Below are positions 8,449 to 17,596 of a stretch of DNA of 64,000 nt, one piece after another. Within the stretch, counting starts at the first letter, position 1. The number at the start of each line of letters is the position of its first letter. The notes below the pieces were generated by a model. That model was not told the DNA's origin, did no database searches, and saw nothing but the letters and a program-made list of their open reading frames with translations. Where the stretch lies: positions 62,001 through 126,000 of the forward strand of contig CAVZNF010000003.1 of the NCBI GenBank assembly GCA_963776565.1. The letters are read 5' to 3'. This DNA is from GMQP-bins7 sp963776565 (GTDB lineage: Bacteria; Actinomycetota; Thermoleophilia; Gaiellales; Gaiellaceae). The position numbers were made by a program, and so were the translations under genes.

Positions 8449-8878
8449 ATGAAGTGGGTCACACGCGAGCGGCCGAAGACGGACCGGATCGCGTGCCCGT
8501 GGCTCATCCTCAATTTCATCGATCCCGACGCCGAGTTCCTCTACGTCCCCGCTGACGAGGTGCTGGAGGTCGCGGAGCGCGAGGGCGCGCTCTCGTACGA
8601 TGCTCCCGGCGCCCGCTACACCCATCGCGACGGGCTGTGCTCGTTCGAGGTGCTGGTCGAGGAGTACGAGCATCGCTGATCCTGCGATCGCTCTCCTCGC
8701 TCGCATCGTCCACGGCGCCGACGTCGCCGAGGACCGCGACGCGACGCCGCAGTCCCGTGGCCTGCTCGCCGTGGCGGAGGGCTTCCATCTGCTCGACCTC
8801 GACGATCATCGTCAGCTCGAGCTCAGCCTGCCGGTGTACGACGCGCTCTACGCGTGGTGCCGGAGCGAGATCGCCTGA
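8449..8878 (+). CDS. chrB: chromate resistance protein ChrB-domain protein (one frameshift)
   Basis: This matches the C-terminal ChrB domain as a stand-alone protein of about 142 residues: MKWVTRERPKTDRIACPWL, FIDPDAEFLYVPADEV and then, after a frame change near 8670, IADPAIALLARIVHGADV and LSLPVYDALYAWCRSEIA. Single-domain ChrB proteins in other bacteria accompany chromate efflux or act in chromate stress. Here the following gene is an MFS transporter, not ChrA. The frame break (EEY in one frame, IADPA in the next) is one base and the two halves join smoothly, so I regard the gene as intact. TAGGGT lies 7 nt before the ATG. Confidence 0.8.
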
Positions 8879-10042
8879 CCGCCGACGCCCGCCGCATCCT
8901 CGCCGTCCAGGCGCTGCGCGCGTTCGCCTATGGGCTCGGCAGCATCCTCATCGGCGTCACGCTCGCCCGCCGCGGGCTCTCCGGCTTCGAGGTCGGGCTC
9001 GTCCTCTCGGCACTGCTCGCCGGCGTCGCGCTCGCGTCGATCGCGATCGCACGCACGGGCGACCGCGTCGGTCGTCGGCGCTGGTACACGGCGCTCTTCG
9101 TCGTCATGGGATTCGCGGGCGCCGCGTTCGCGCTCACGGGAGAGACGTGGCTGCTCGTGCTCGCTGCGCTCACGGGAACGGTGTCGACCGAGGTCGTCGA
9201 GTCGGGGCCGTTCACGTCGCTGGAGCAGGCCATGCTCCCGAGCGCGGCCGGCGGCCTCGATGCGACGCGGCTCTTCGGGACGTACAACACGGTGGCCACG
9301 CTGGCGGGCTCCGCCGGCGCGCTCGCCGCCGGGCTCGTCGCGCTCCTCGACGTCGCAGCCGCAGCGACTGCTGCTCGTCTACGTGGTCGTGGCCGTCGTC
9401 GGCGCGGTGCTCACGCTCGGGCTCTCGGATGCGGTCGAGCCGGAGGTGCGCAGCCCGCGGCCCACGCTCGAGCGCTCTCGTGGAACCGTTCGCCGACTCT
9501 CGGGGCTCTTCGCGCTCGATTCCTTCGGCGGCGGCTTCGTCACGCAGGCGTTCATCGCGTACTGGTTCACGGAGACCTACGGGACGTCACCCGAGGTGCT
9601 CGGCGTCGCGTTCTTCGTCGTCGGGATCCTGCAGGCGCTGTCGTTCCAGGGCGCGGTCCGGCTGGCGGGACGCTTCGGGCTTCTCAACACGATGGTCTTC
9701 ACGCATCTCCCCTCGAACGTCCTGCTCGCGCTGATCCCGCTCGCGCCGAACGAGGTCGCGGCCTTCGCGCTCCTCTTCGCGCGCTATGCGCTGAGCCAGA
9801 TGGACGTCCCGACGCGGCAGGCTTATGTCGTCGGCGTGGTCGACCCGGACGAGCGAACGGCCGCGGCCGCGTACACCAACACGGCGCGGTACATGACGCG
9901 GCCGCTCGGCCCGCTCGTCGCGGCACCGATCCTGCAGGTCTCGCTCGGCGCGCCGTTCCTCGTCGCAGGCGTCATCAAGAGCGCGTACGACGTCCTGCTC
10001 TTCCGCGCCTTCCGCCGGCATCCGCCGAGCGGGCTCGACTGA
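8857..10042 (+). CDS. MFS transporter (one frameshift)
   Basis: This is a major facilitator protein of about 394 residues with roughly 12 hydrophobic segments. The N-terminal half reads ILAVQALRAFAYGLGSILIG and contains the loop 2-3 motif ARTGDRVGRRRWY. The frame changes by one base near 9358, after which LLLVYVVVAVVGAVLTLGL, the second half and the stop at 10040-10042 follow. GTG 8857 (or 8854) overlaps the end of chrB by about 22 nt, so the two are likely co-transcribed. The substrate is unknown. Its pairing with ChrB makes oxyanion or drug efflux conceivable but unproven. Confidence 0.8.
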
Positions 10043-10064
10043 CTGGGCCGCGTGGGCTCGAGGG

Positions 10065-10454
10065 TCAGCGCCGTTCGATGAGCTCGATGCGGTAGTCGTC
10101 GGGATCTCTGACGAAGCAGATCCGCGAGCCGCCCTCCGAGACCTGGTACGGCGGTCGCTCGGGCTCGATGCCGTGTTCGCTCGAAAGCGTTGCGAGCGTG
10201 CCGTCGAGGTCGTCGACGCCGATCGCGATGTGCCCGTACGCGGTGCCGAGGTCGTAGGTGCGCCCGTCGTGGTTGTAGGTCAGCTCGAGGACGTTCTGCG
10301 CATCTCCGATGGAGAAGAAGTAGTTCGTCGCTTCGCGCTCGCCGTTTCGGACGATGTCCATGTCGCGCGAGAAGGTGAAGCCGAGCGCCTCGTAGAAGCC
10401 GCGGCTTCGCTCCGGATCCGTGATCCGAACCATGGTGTGCAGGAAGGTGGCCAT
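10065..10454 (-). CDS. gloA: glyoxalase I-like protein (lactoylglutathione lyase family)
   Basis: This is a 129-residue VOC-superfamily protein: MATFLHTMVRITDPERSRGF, FYEALGFTF, YFFSIGDAQNVLELTYNHDG, YGHIAIGVDDLDGT and the C-terminal FVRDPDDYRIELIERR. The metal-ligand positions of glyoxalase I (H in LHTMVRI, E in LELTYN, H in GHIAIGV, E in IELIE) are all present. In the raw frame it is fused to the peptidase gene upstream. A lost G near 10472 (GGGG to GGG) would explain the missing TAG stop. A TAGGCT box 7 nt before this ATG supports an independent gene. Methylglyoxal detoxification is the family role. Confidence 0.88.
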   Translation of the reverse strand: MATFLHTMVRITDPERSRGFYEALGFTFSRDMDIVRNGEREATNYFFSIGDAQNVLELTYNHDGRTYDLGTAYGHIAIGVDDLDGTLATLSSEHGIEPERPPYQVSEGGSRICFVRDPDDYRIELIERR

Positions 10455-10464
10455 GCGCTCGAGC

Positions 10465-11567
10465 CTACCCGCGAAGGTCAGGCGTCCGTGAGCGGCGAGG
10501 ATCTCGAGCACGTCGTCGTGCGGGAGCGCGCGGCCGATGCGGCCTTCGCGGCCGACGACATCCGGCGCAGCCCACAAGGCGTTCAGCACGGCCTCCTCGG
10601 TCGCGTCGACGACCGCCTCGAACACGTCGTTCAGGTCTCCGTCGGGCACGCTCGCCGCGGGAGCCTCGCCGCGCGGCCGCCGACCGGGTGGTGCGAATGA
10701 CACGAAGATCTCTCCGCTCCCGTGGTGCGCGACCGAGCCGCAGCGCGCCAGTCCGAGCCCCGCGCGGCGCGCCACGCGCTCGAGCTGGTGCGCGGACAGT
10801 GGAGCGTCGACGGCGACGACCGCGATGCAGCTACCGGCCCTCGAGCGCCGTTCGTCCGGCGGCTCGCCGAGGAGCTCACCGACCGGGACGCCGTCCATGA
10901 CGAGCGGAGGCGGGGGATAGAAGTTCGAGAGGACGAGGACGCCGACGGCGCCGCCGATCGAGGGTGCGATCCGGCTGGCGGTCCCGATGCCGGCCTTGTA
11001 GCCCTTCGTCATCATTCCGGTCCCGGCGCCGACCGCTCCTTCGGCGACGGGTCCGCCAGCCGAGGCAGCGACCGCGCGAGCGACGTCCTCGGCCTCGACC
11101 TGCACGATCCGTCCCTCCGAGAGCCAGCTGTCGTCGCATTCGCCGACGACGGGGATGACGAAGTTCTCCGTACCGACGCGCGGCTCGGCGTCCACGGCCA
11201 CGCGAACCGCGCCGTCGTAGACCCGGCCAACGGCATGGGTGGACGTGAGGTACACGGGCGTCTCGATGCAACCCCAGTCCGCGATCTGCAGCGACCCGGT
11301 GAGCTCGCCAGCTCCGTTCAGGACCGCTGTCCCGGCCGGCACCGGCTCGGCGTGCAACGTCTCGACCCGACCGGGCAGCACCGCGGTCACGCCGGTGCGG
11401 GCGATCCCACGCCCGGCGGGAGGCTCGGGCTCGTCGCGCCAGACCGTGACGTGGCCGACCGTGACGCCCGAGACGTCGGTGATCGCATTCGCCGAGCCTG
11501 CCTCGAATCGTCCGATGTGGAGACCCAGCTCGCGGAGGCGGGGCCCACGTGACGGAGGCGCGCTCAC
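10465..11567 (-). CDS. P1 family peptidase (DmpA/S58-like aminopeptidase)
   Basis: This is an N-terminal-nucleophile type peptidase of family S58 with about 367 residues. ANAITDVSGVTVGHVTVW is near the N-terminus, followed by GAVGAGTGMMTKGYKAGIG. The presumed autoprocessing point G-S is in RSRAGSCIAVVAVDAPLS, where the serine becomes the nucleophile of the beta subunit. The C-terminus (DVLEILAAHGRLTFAG) is where relatives stop. A TAG follows immediately in another frame, so the run-on into the glyoxalase gene is probably an indel artefact. TACGCT precedes the GTG 11567 by 6 nt. Family members hydrolyse beta-amino acid or D-amino acid peptides. Specificity here is not predictable. Confidence 0.84.
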
Positions 11568-11730
11568 GCGACGAGCGTACCGCGCACCCGGTCCACTTCT
11601 TCACATGGTCTGGTTATGCTCCGCGCGGATCGTGCGCGCACGACGATCCGAGGCACGGGCGGGCACAACTTCGATGGTGTCGATGTCGTCAAAGCGTTCG
11701 GGGCACAGGACTCTGGACACAGGAGGAGAC
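11568..11730. promoter_or_regulatory. intergenic region before the oligopeptide importer, with inverted repeat and strong SD
   Basis: One of the longest gaps in the window (163 nt). It holds an inverted repeat CGGATCGT (11626-11633) / ACGATCCG (11643-11650) with a 9-nt loop, a possible operator or leader hairpin. A TATGCT hexamer lies at 11615-11620. A strong Shine-Dalgarno AGGAGG sits at 11721-11726, 4 nt before the ATG at 11731, unlike the leaderless starts elsewhere. No small gene was recognised in it. Confidence 0.45.
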
Positions 11731-13477
11731 ATGAAGCGAGGGCACACGAGGCGCTTGGCGCTCGCCGTGGGAGTTGTCGCGGCGATCGTCGTGGCGAGCT
11801 CGGCAGCGTGGATCGGATCTCAGCGCGCGACAGCGAGCTCTGGAGCGGTTGCCACGCAGGCCGGCGGGAGCGGGATTCTGCGCATCGGGACGGTCAACTA
11901 CATCGACTCGTTCAACCCCTGGAACTACATCGAGGGCCAGGGCCTGAACGCGATGGTGATGACCTATCCGGTGCTCACCCAGATCGACTACACGAAGGCG
12001 AAGGGGTACTACATCGTGGGCGACTGGGCGAAGTCGTGGAAGACGTCGAAGGACGGCAAGACGTGGACGTTCAAGCTCTTCCCGAACACGAAGTGGTCCG
12101 ACGGACAAGCGATGACCGCCGCTGACGCCGCGTGGACGATCAACACGACCATCAAGTACCAGGACGGGGCGACTGGCGTGCTGGCATCGTCGGTCAGTCA
12201 CACAAAGCGAGCGTCCGCGCCGAACAGCACGACCGTCGTCGTCAAGTACGACGCGCCGGTCGCGAATGCGCTCTGGCTCCTCGCCGCACTGCCGATCGTG
12301 CCGAAGCACGTGTGGGAGCCGCTCGAGCGCAAGCAGAAGGCCGGCGGCGCGCTCAAGACGTATCGCCCGCAGGACAAGCTGCCGATGGTCACGGGTGGGG
12401 CGTACACGGTGAAGCAGTACGAGAAGAAGGGCACGACGAGCTTCATCCCGGACCCGAACTACTGGGGGCCGAAGTCGAACGCCGACGCGGTCGCTCTCAC
12501 CTACTACACGAACTCCGACTCGATGATCGCCGATCTCCGGAACGGCACGCTCGACTGGATCGACCAGGTGCCGTTCAACGCCGTGAACGCGGTCAAGAAG
12601 GGGAAGGGCGTCAAGGTCAACGAGTGGCCCGGCGAGGAGATCACGAACATCACCTGGAACTCCAACTTCCGCAAGCTGAAGAACCGTGAGCTCCTCGACC
12701 CGCGGGTCAAGAAGGCTCTCTCCATGTGCGTCAACCGCGACAAGATGATCCAGGTCGTCTTCTCGGGCTACGCGACGAAGGTCGAGAGCCTCATCGGTCA
12801 TATCTCGCCGTTCGAGAACCCGAATCTCGGGCCGACGAAGTACAACTGCTCCGCCGCGAACACCGCGCTCGACAAGCTCGGGTACAAGCGGGGCTCCGAC
12901 GGCATCCGCGTGGCACCGACCACGAGCGGCAAGTACGCGCAGGACGCACACCCGATGCGCTACGACGTCATCACGCCGACGTCCACCGACTTCAACGTCA
13001 ACAGGATGTTCGAGATCGTCAAGGAAGGCTTCGCAAAGCTCGGAGTCAAGGTCACGCAGAAGGTTGGCGGCGACTCGACGGCGAGCTACGCGCTCGAGAC
13101 GGACACGAAGTGCGATGCCTCGAAGAACATCGGCTACTCGAAGTTCGACATCGCGATGTGGGACTGGATCCCCGGTCCCGAGCCGGACGGACAGCTATGG
13201 ATCGTGACGAAGGACTCCTGGTGCTCGTGGAGCGACACCGGCTGGGACAGCCCGGCCTACGACAAGCTCTACAAGCTCCAGGGCACGACCATCAACCCGG
13301 CGAAGCGGAGGGCGATCATCTACCGCATGCAGAAGATGGTGTACGACGCGTTCGTCTACACGCAGCTCACGAACCACGTCGCCCTCGACGCCACCTCGAC
13401 GAAGTGGGCCGGCTTCAAGAACCAGCTGAACGCGCTACTCGAAGTCGTACTACACCAGCCCGAGGAAGGTGGGCTGA
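11731..13477 (+). CDS. oligopeptide/dipeptide ABC transporter substrate-binding protein (frameshift near the C-terminus)
   Basis: This is a family 5 extracellular solute-binding protein of about 581 residues. The N-terminal signal sequence (MKRGHTRRLALAVGVVAAIV) has no lipobox cysteine, so it may be secreted or held by an uncleaved signal. Typical family segments are SFNPWNYIEGQ, WTFKLFPNTKWSDGQAMTA, VTGGAYTVKQYEKKG, DPNYWGP and DPRVKKALSMCVNRD. An extra base near 13436 moves the frame. The correct C-terminus is NAYSKSYYTSPRKVG with TGA at 13475-13477, not the long tail in the raw frame. It is the first gene of a complete importer (SBP, two permeases, two ATPases). Substrate is probably peptides. 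Confidence 0.87.
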
Positions 13478-13514
13478 GCCTGACTGACGGATCTGATCGC
13501 GAACGGCACCCCTG

Positions 13515-14489
13515 ATGCGCGGAACCGACTACGTCGTCAAGCGGGTGCTGTTCGCGATCGGCACCGTGTTCGTCGCGATCACGCTGAACTTCGTCCTCTT
13601 CAGGGCGGTCTCCGGAGACGCCACCATGGCGCTGCGTTGCCGTCAGTGCACGCAGGAGTTCCAGGACTACCAGCGGCACCGGCTCGGGCTCGACAAGTCG
13701 AAGTGGGAGCAGTACCGGATCTACCTCGGCGATCTCGCGCACGGAAACCTCGGTCGCTCGTTACGGACGGAGGAGCCGATTCGGAGCGTGTTGTGGGAGC
13801 CGCTCAAGAACACCGTCCCGATGGTTGCGCTCGGGACGTTGTTCGCGATCGTCTTCGGCGTCGGGACGGGTGTGGTTGCCGCCTGGCGACGGGGGACGGC
13901 CGCGGACAAGGGTGCGCTCTGGGGAGGCCTCGGCTTCTACTCGATGCCGCCGCAGTGGCTCGGTCTCGTGATCGTGCTGTACATCGCAGGCTGGCTCGGG
14001 TTACCGACGTCCGGGGTCAAGGACCCGACGCTCGGGATCCTCGACGACCCCGGCGTGATCGAGGTCGTGGTCGACCGCCTCGAGCACATGATCCTCCCGG
14101 CGCTCACACTCGGGCTCGTCATCTTCGGCGAGTACACGCTCATCGTGCGCTCGGCGATGCTCGAGACGCTGGGCGAGGACTACATCCTCACGTCCAGGGC
14201 AAAGGGTCTCACGAACTGGTCGACGGTCTGGAAGCACGGCTTTCGCAACGCGATGCTCCCGGTCATCACGCTCGTCGCGCTCTCGCTCGGGTTCATCATC
14301 GGGGGAGCGATCACCGTCGAGTACGTCTTCTCCTACCCGGGGATCGGACTCCTGATCGTCGAGGCCATCGACCAGCGTGACTACCCCGTTCTCCAGGCCG
14401 CGTTTCTGCTCCTCACGCTGTCCGTCATCTTCTTCAACCTGCTCGCCGATCTCCTCTACTTCAAGTTCGACCCGCGGGTGACCGAATGA
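13515..14489 (+). CDS. dppB: peptide ABC transporter permease (DppB/OppB family)
   Basis: This is a 324-residue inner-membrane permease with six predicted helices, starting YVVKRVLFAIGTVFVAITLN. The cytoplasmic coupling (EAA) loop is seen in LGEDYILTSRAKGLTNWSTV followed by FRNAMLPVITL. The N-terminal periplasmic loop carries an unusual C-x-x-C (LRCRQCTQEF) where most relatives have a proline-rich ATPEQ-type segment. It follows the SBP gene after 37 nt and precedes the second permease. Three hairpins occupy the gap after it. Confidence 0.88.
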   Translation: MRGTDYVVKRVLFAIGTVFVAITLNFVLFRAVSGDATMALRCRQCTQEFQDYQRHRLGLDKSKWEQYRIYLGDLAHGNLGRSLRTEEPIRSVLWEPLKNTVPMVALGTLFAIVFGVGTGVVAAWRRGTAADKGALWGGLGFYSMPPQWLGLVIVLYIAGWLGLPTSGVKDPTLGILDDPGVIEVVVDRLEHMILPALTLGLVIFGEYTLIVRSAMLETLGEDYILTSRAKGLTNWSTVWKHGFRNAMLPVITLVALSLGFIIGGAITVEYVFSYPGIGLLIVEAIDQRDYPVLQAAFLLLTLSVIFFNLLADLLYFKFDPRVTE

Positions 14490-14515
14490 GCAACGCTCAC
14501 CTTCGGCTCGCGTTC

Positions 14516-14624
14516 GCGGGGGAAACCATGTTTCCCCCGCGCGCCCCCTTCTTCTCGAGATCGTGGGGAACCTCCCGGTTCCCCACGCCCCTCCCCGCTC
14601 ATGGCCCGGAGTCGGCCCATGAGC
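14516..14624 (+). repeat. three consecutive hairpins between dppB and dppC
   Basis: Three inverted repeats fill the gap: GCGGGGGAAA (14516-14525) with TTTCCCCCGC (14531-14540), a perfect 10-bp stem with a 5-nt loop; CGTGGGGAACC (14562-14572) with GGTTCCCCACG (14577-14587), a perfect 11-bp stem with a 4-nt loop; and GCTCATGG (14597-14604) with CCATGAGC (14617-14624). Both candidate ATG codons of dppC (14601 and 14619) lie inside the arms of the third stem. No T-tract follows the stems, so a simple terminator is unlikely. Confidence 0.7.
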
Positions 14625-15581
14625 CCCGTTCAGCCCGGCGTGTCGACTCCCGAGGCTCCGCCTCCCACCCCGTCGCTCGCCATTCGTGCGCTCGCTTCCC
14701 CCGTCCTCCGCAACAAGACCGCCCTGGTCGCGGTCGGAGTGCTCGGCTTCTTCGTCTTCCTCGCCGTGGCCGGGCCGCTCCTGATCGACGGTGACCCGAA
14801 GGCTCAGGTAGGCGCGGTGTTCGAGCCGCCGAGCCGGGAGTTTCCGCTCGGCACCGACGGTGGTGGCGCGAGCATGGTCTCGATGCTGATCGCGGGCGCC
14901 AGGGTCTCGCTGCTCATCGGCTTCTGTGCCGCTGCGATCTCTGCACTCATCGGCGGCACGGTCGGCATCCTCTCCGGCTTCTTCGGCGGGAAGACGGACA
15001 CCGCACTCATGCGCGTGACCGACTACTTCCTGGTCATTCCCGACGTTCCGCTGATGATCGTCATCGCTGCGCTCTTCGGTCGCAGCACCTGGAACATCAT
15101 CATCATCATCGGGATCATCTACTGGACGTTCACCGCGCGGCTGTTGCGTGCGCAGACGAAGAGCGTCCGGGAGCGCGTCTACGTGCAGCGCGCCCGCGCG
15201 CTCGGCGCCGGCAACTCGCGGCTGGTCATGCGCCACGTCTTGCCACAGGTGACGCCGCTCCTGATCGCGAACACCGTACTGCTGGTCGCGTATGCGATCT
15301 TCGCCGAGACGTTCATCACGTTCCTCGGTCTGGGAGACCCGAGCTCGATCTCGTGGGGTCGTTTGATCGAGAACGCGTTCAACGACGACGCGATCATCAA
15401 CAACGCCTGGTGGGCGATCATCCCGCCGGGCCTCTGCGTGATGTTCGTCGTGCTCGCCTGCACGATCATCGGTCAGACGCTGGAGGAAGCGCTCAATCCA
15501 CGCCTGCGCACGGGTCATCTCTCGGTGAGGCGCTTCCGGGTGTTGCCGCGATCCGCGCAACCCGAGCATCAGAAGCCGTGA
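14619..15581 (+). CDS. dppC: peptide ABC transporter permease (DppC/OppC family)
   Basis: This is the second inner-membrane permease, 320 residues from ATG 14619 (326 if ATG 14601 is used). The N-terminal helix is LVAVGVLGFFVFLAVAGPLL, then FPLGTDGGGASMVSMLIAG, typical of DppC, and the coupling loop VYVQRARALGAGNSRLVMRH followed by VLPQVTPLL. ETFITFLGLGDP and the C-terminal helix near LCVMFVVLACTIIG are family features. The TGA stop overlaps the GTG start of the first ATPase (GTGA 15578-15581). No Shine-Dalgarno is visible and both ATGs sit in a hairpin. Confidence 0.87.
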   Translation: MSPVQPGVSTPEAPPPTPSLAIRALASPVLRNKTALVAVGVLGFFVFLAVAGPLLIDGDPKAQVGAVFEPPSREFPLGTDGGGASMVSMLIAGARVSLLIGFCAAAISALIGGTVGILSGFFGGKTDTALMRVTDYFLVIPDVPLMIVIAALFGRSTWNIIIIIGIIYWTFTARLLRAQTKSVRERVYVQRARALGAGNSRLVMRHVLPQVTPLLIANTVLLVAYAIFAETFITFLGLGDPSSISWGRLIENAFNDDAIINNAWWAIIPPGLCVMFVVLACTIIGQTLEEALNPRLRTGHLSVRRFRVLPRSAQPEHQKP

Positions 15582-16553
15582 TACCGGCCCTGCTGGAGGT
15601 CGAAGACCTCAACGTGTGGTTCGACCTGCCGAACGGTGGCACGCTGCACGCCGTCCAGGGCGTGTCCTTCTCGGTTGCCGCAGGCATGAGGCTCGGCCTG
15701 GTCGGCGAGTCCGGGTGTGGCAAGACGACGAGCATCCTCGCGCTGATGGGCCTGCTACCACCCACAGCGTCAGTCTCCGGTCGAATCACTGTTCGACGGT
15801 GTCGACGTGCTCGAAGGGGGCGAGGAGACCATGGCTCCTCACCGCTGGAAGGACATCGCGATGGTCTTCCAAGGCGCGATGAACGCGTTCGACCCGGTCA
15901 AGCGCATCGGCGAGCAGATCGTCGAGCCGATGGAGCTCCACGGGAACGCCACGGGCAAGGAGGCGGCGGCCCGCGTCCGCGAGCTGCTCGAGACGGTCGG
16001 GATCCAGCCCGAGCGGGCGAGGAGCTATCCGCACGAGCTCTCCGGGGGAATGCGCCAGCGCGCGGCGATCGCGATGGCGCTCGCCTGCAACCCGCGCATC
16101 CTGCTCGCGGACGAGCCGACGACCGCGCTCGACGTGATGGTGCAGGCGCAGATCCTTCAGCTCCTCACGCACCTGTCGGACGAGCTCGGCCTCGCGCTCG
16201 TCTTCGTCACGCACGACCTGCCGATCGTCGCCCAGACGTGCACGCACGCCGCGGTGATGTACGCCGGGAAGATCGTCGAGCAGGGCCCGACCGATGCTCT
16301 CTACCACGAGACGCGGCATCCCTACACGCGGCTGCTCTGGGCGGCGACTCCCGACCTCGAGTCGCACGACGACGTCGTGTCGATCCCGGGCGTGCCTCCT
16401 CGACTCGACGTCGAGCTCCACGGCTGTCCGTTCGCTCCGCGCTGCGACCGGGCCGAGGCGCGCTGCGTGTCGGAGCGTCCCGAGCTGAGAACGGTGGGCG
16501 ACGGTCACACGAGCGCGTGTCACTTCGCGAGCTCGCTGGAGGTCGTCAGGTGA
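15578..16553 (+). CDS. dppD: peptide ABC transporter ATPase (DppD/OppD family, one frameshift)
   Basis: This is an ABC ATPase of about 324 residues. Walker A GESGCGKTT is near residue 45 and the Q-loop VFQGAMNAFDP follows. The signature is ELSGGMRQRAA, Walker B ILLADEPTTALD and the switch histidine FVTHDLP. The C-terminal oligopeptide extension (HPYTRLLWA, GCPFAPRCDRAEARC) is present. One extra base near 15787 splits it: SVSGRI is in the first frame and LFDGVDVLEGG in the second. The start GTG overlaps the dppC stop and the stop overlaps the dppF start. Confidence 0.87.
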
Positions 16554-17561
16554 GCGGCGCGGGGTCGAACGGCGGACCGCTGCTCGAGGTCGAGGACCTG
16601 GTCGTCCGCTACGGCGTGCCGCGCGGGCTGAGCGGTGTGCTGCTTCGTCGTCCGCACCGGTACGTGCATGCGGTCTCCGGCGTCTCGCTCAGCGTGCGAC
16701 GGGGCGAGATGGTCGCGCTCGTCGGTGAGTCGGGCTGCGGCAAGACGACGACCGCGCAGGCGATTCTCAGGCTCGTCCCGACGGAGTCGGGAAGCGTGCG
16801 CTTCGACGGGATCGACGTCACGGCGCTCGCGCACGAGCGATCTCCGCCGGCTTCGCCGCCGCATGCAGATCATCTACCAGGATCCGTACGAGTCGTTGGA
16901 TCCCCGCTTCCGCGTGTCGGCGACCGTCGCGGAGCCGCTCCTGATCCACAAGATCGGCTCGGGCGCGGAGCGGCGAGTCGCGGTCGACCACGCGCTCGAG
17001 CAGGTCGGGCTCGCGCCGCCGGAGCTCTTCGCGCAGCGGTTTCCGCACGAGCTCTCCGGAGGCCAGAGGCAGCGGGTCGCACTCGCCGCGAGCCTGGCGC
17101 TGGAACCCGATCTCCTCATCGCCGACGAGCCCGTCTCGATGCTCGACGTCTCCGTCCGCGCGGGCATCCTCGCGATCCTCGACGAGTTGCGCGATCGCGG
17201 CCTGGCGGTCCTCATGATCACGCACGATCTTTCGACGGCCGCTCGCTTCGCCGATCGGATCTGCGTCATGTACCTCGGCCGGATCGTCGAGGAGGGTCCC
17301 GCGCGGGACGTCATCGAATCCCCGCGCCATCCCTATACGAAGGCGCTGCTCTCGGTCGTTCCCCGCCGAGATCCCAGAAAGCGCGTGAGTGCTCAGATCC
17401 TGCACGGCGAGACCCCGAACCCGATCGACGTGCCGTCCGGCTGTCGGTTCCACCCGCGTTGCCCCATCGCGATCGAGGCATGTAAGGAGAGCGAGCCCGA
17501 GCTGGAAGCAGCTGCGGGGAAGCCCGACCACCGAGCCGCCTGCTTTCTCGCTGACAAGTAG
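16550..17561 (+). CDS. dppF: peptide ABC transporter ATPase (DppF/OppF family, one frameshift)
   Basis: This is the second ATPase of the importer, about 336 residues, starting MSGAGSNGGPLLEVEDLVVR. Walker A is GESGCGKTT, the Q-loop IIYQDPYESLDPRF, the signature ELSGGQRQRVALA, Walker B LLIADEPVSMLD and the switch MITHDLS. The oligopeptide C-terminal domain (HPYTKALLSVVP, GCRFHPRCPIAIEAC) is complete. The frame changes by one base near 16840, between ALAH and SDLRRLRRRMQ. This completes an SBP-B-C-D-F operon, which should couple ATP hydrolysis to peptide import. Confidence 0.87.
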
Positions 17562-17596
17562 GCACGCGCTAAGTGCGGTCCGGGCAACGGATCGCG

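Noticed and set aside
10065..11567. A single 500-residue peptidase-glyoxalase fusion enzyme
   Set aside because: The peptidase domain ends where a TAG lies one frame away, and the glyoxalase ATG has its own -10-like box at 7 nt, so two genes separated by an indel explain the data better.
14516..14587. The first two dppB-dppC stems as intrinsic terminators
   Set aside because: No T-tract follows either stem and the operon clearly continues with dppC and both ATPases.
14486..14794. A 102-codon frame overlapping the dppB stop (ATGA) and running into dppC
   Set aside because: It translates the hairpin region into low-complexity sequence and then runs out of frame through the conserved dppC start. 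No family pattern was seen.
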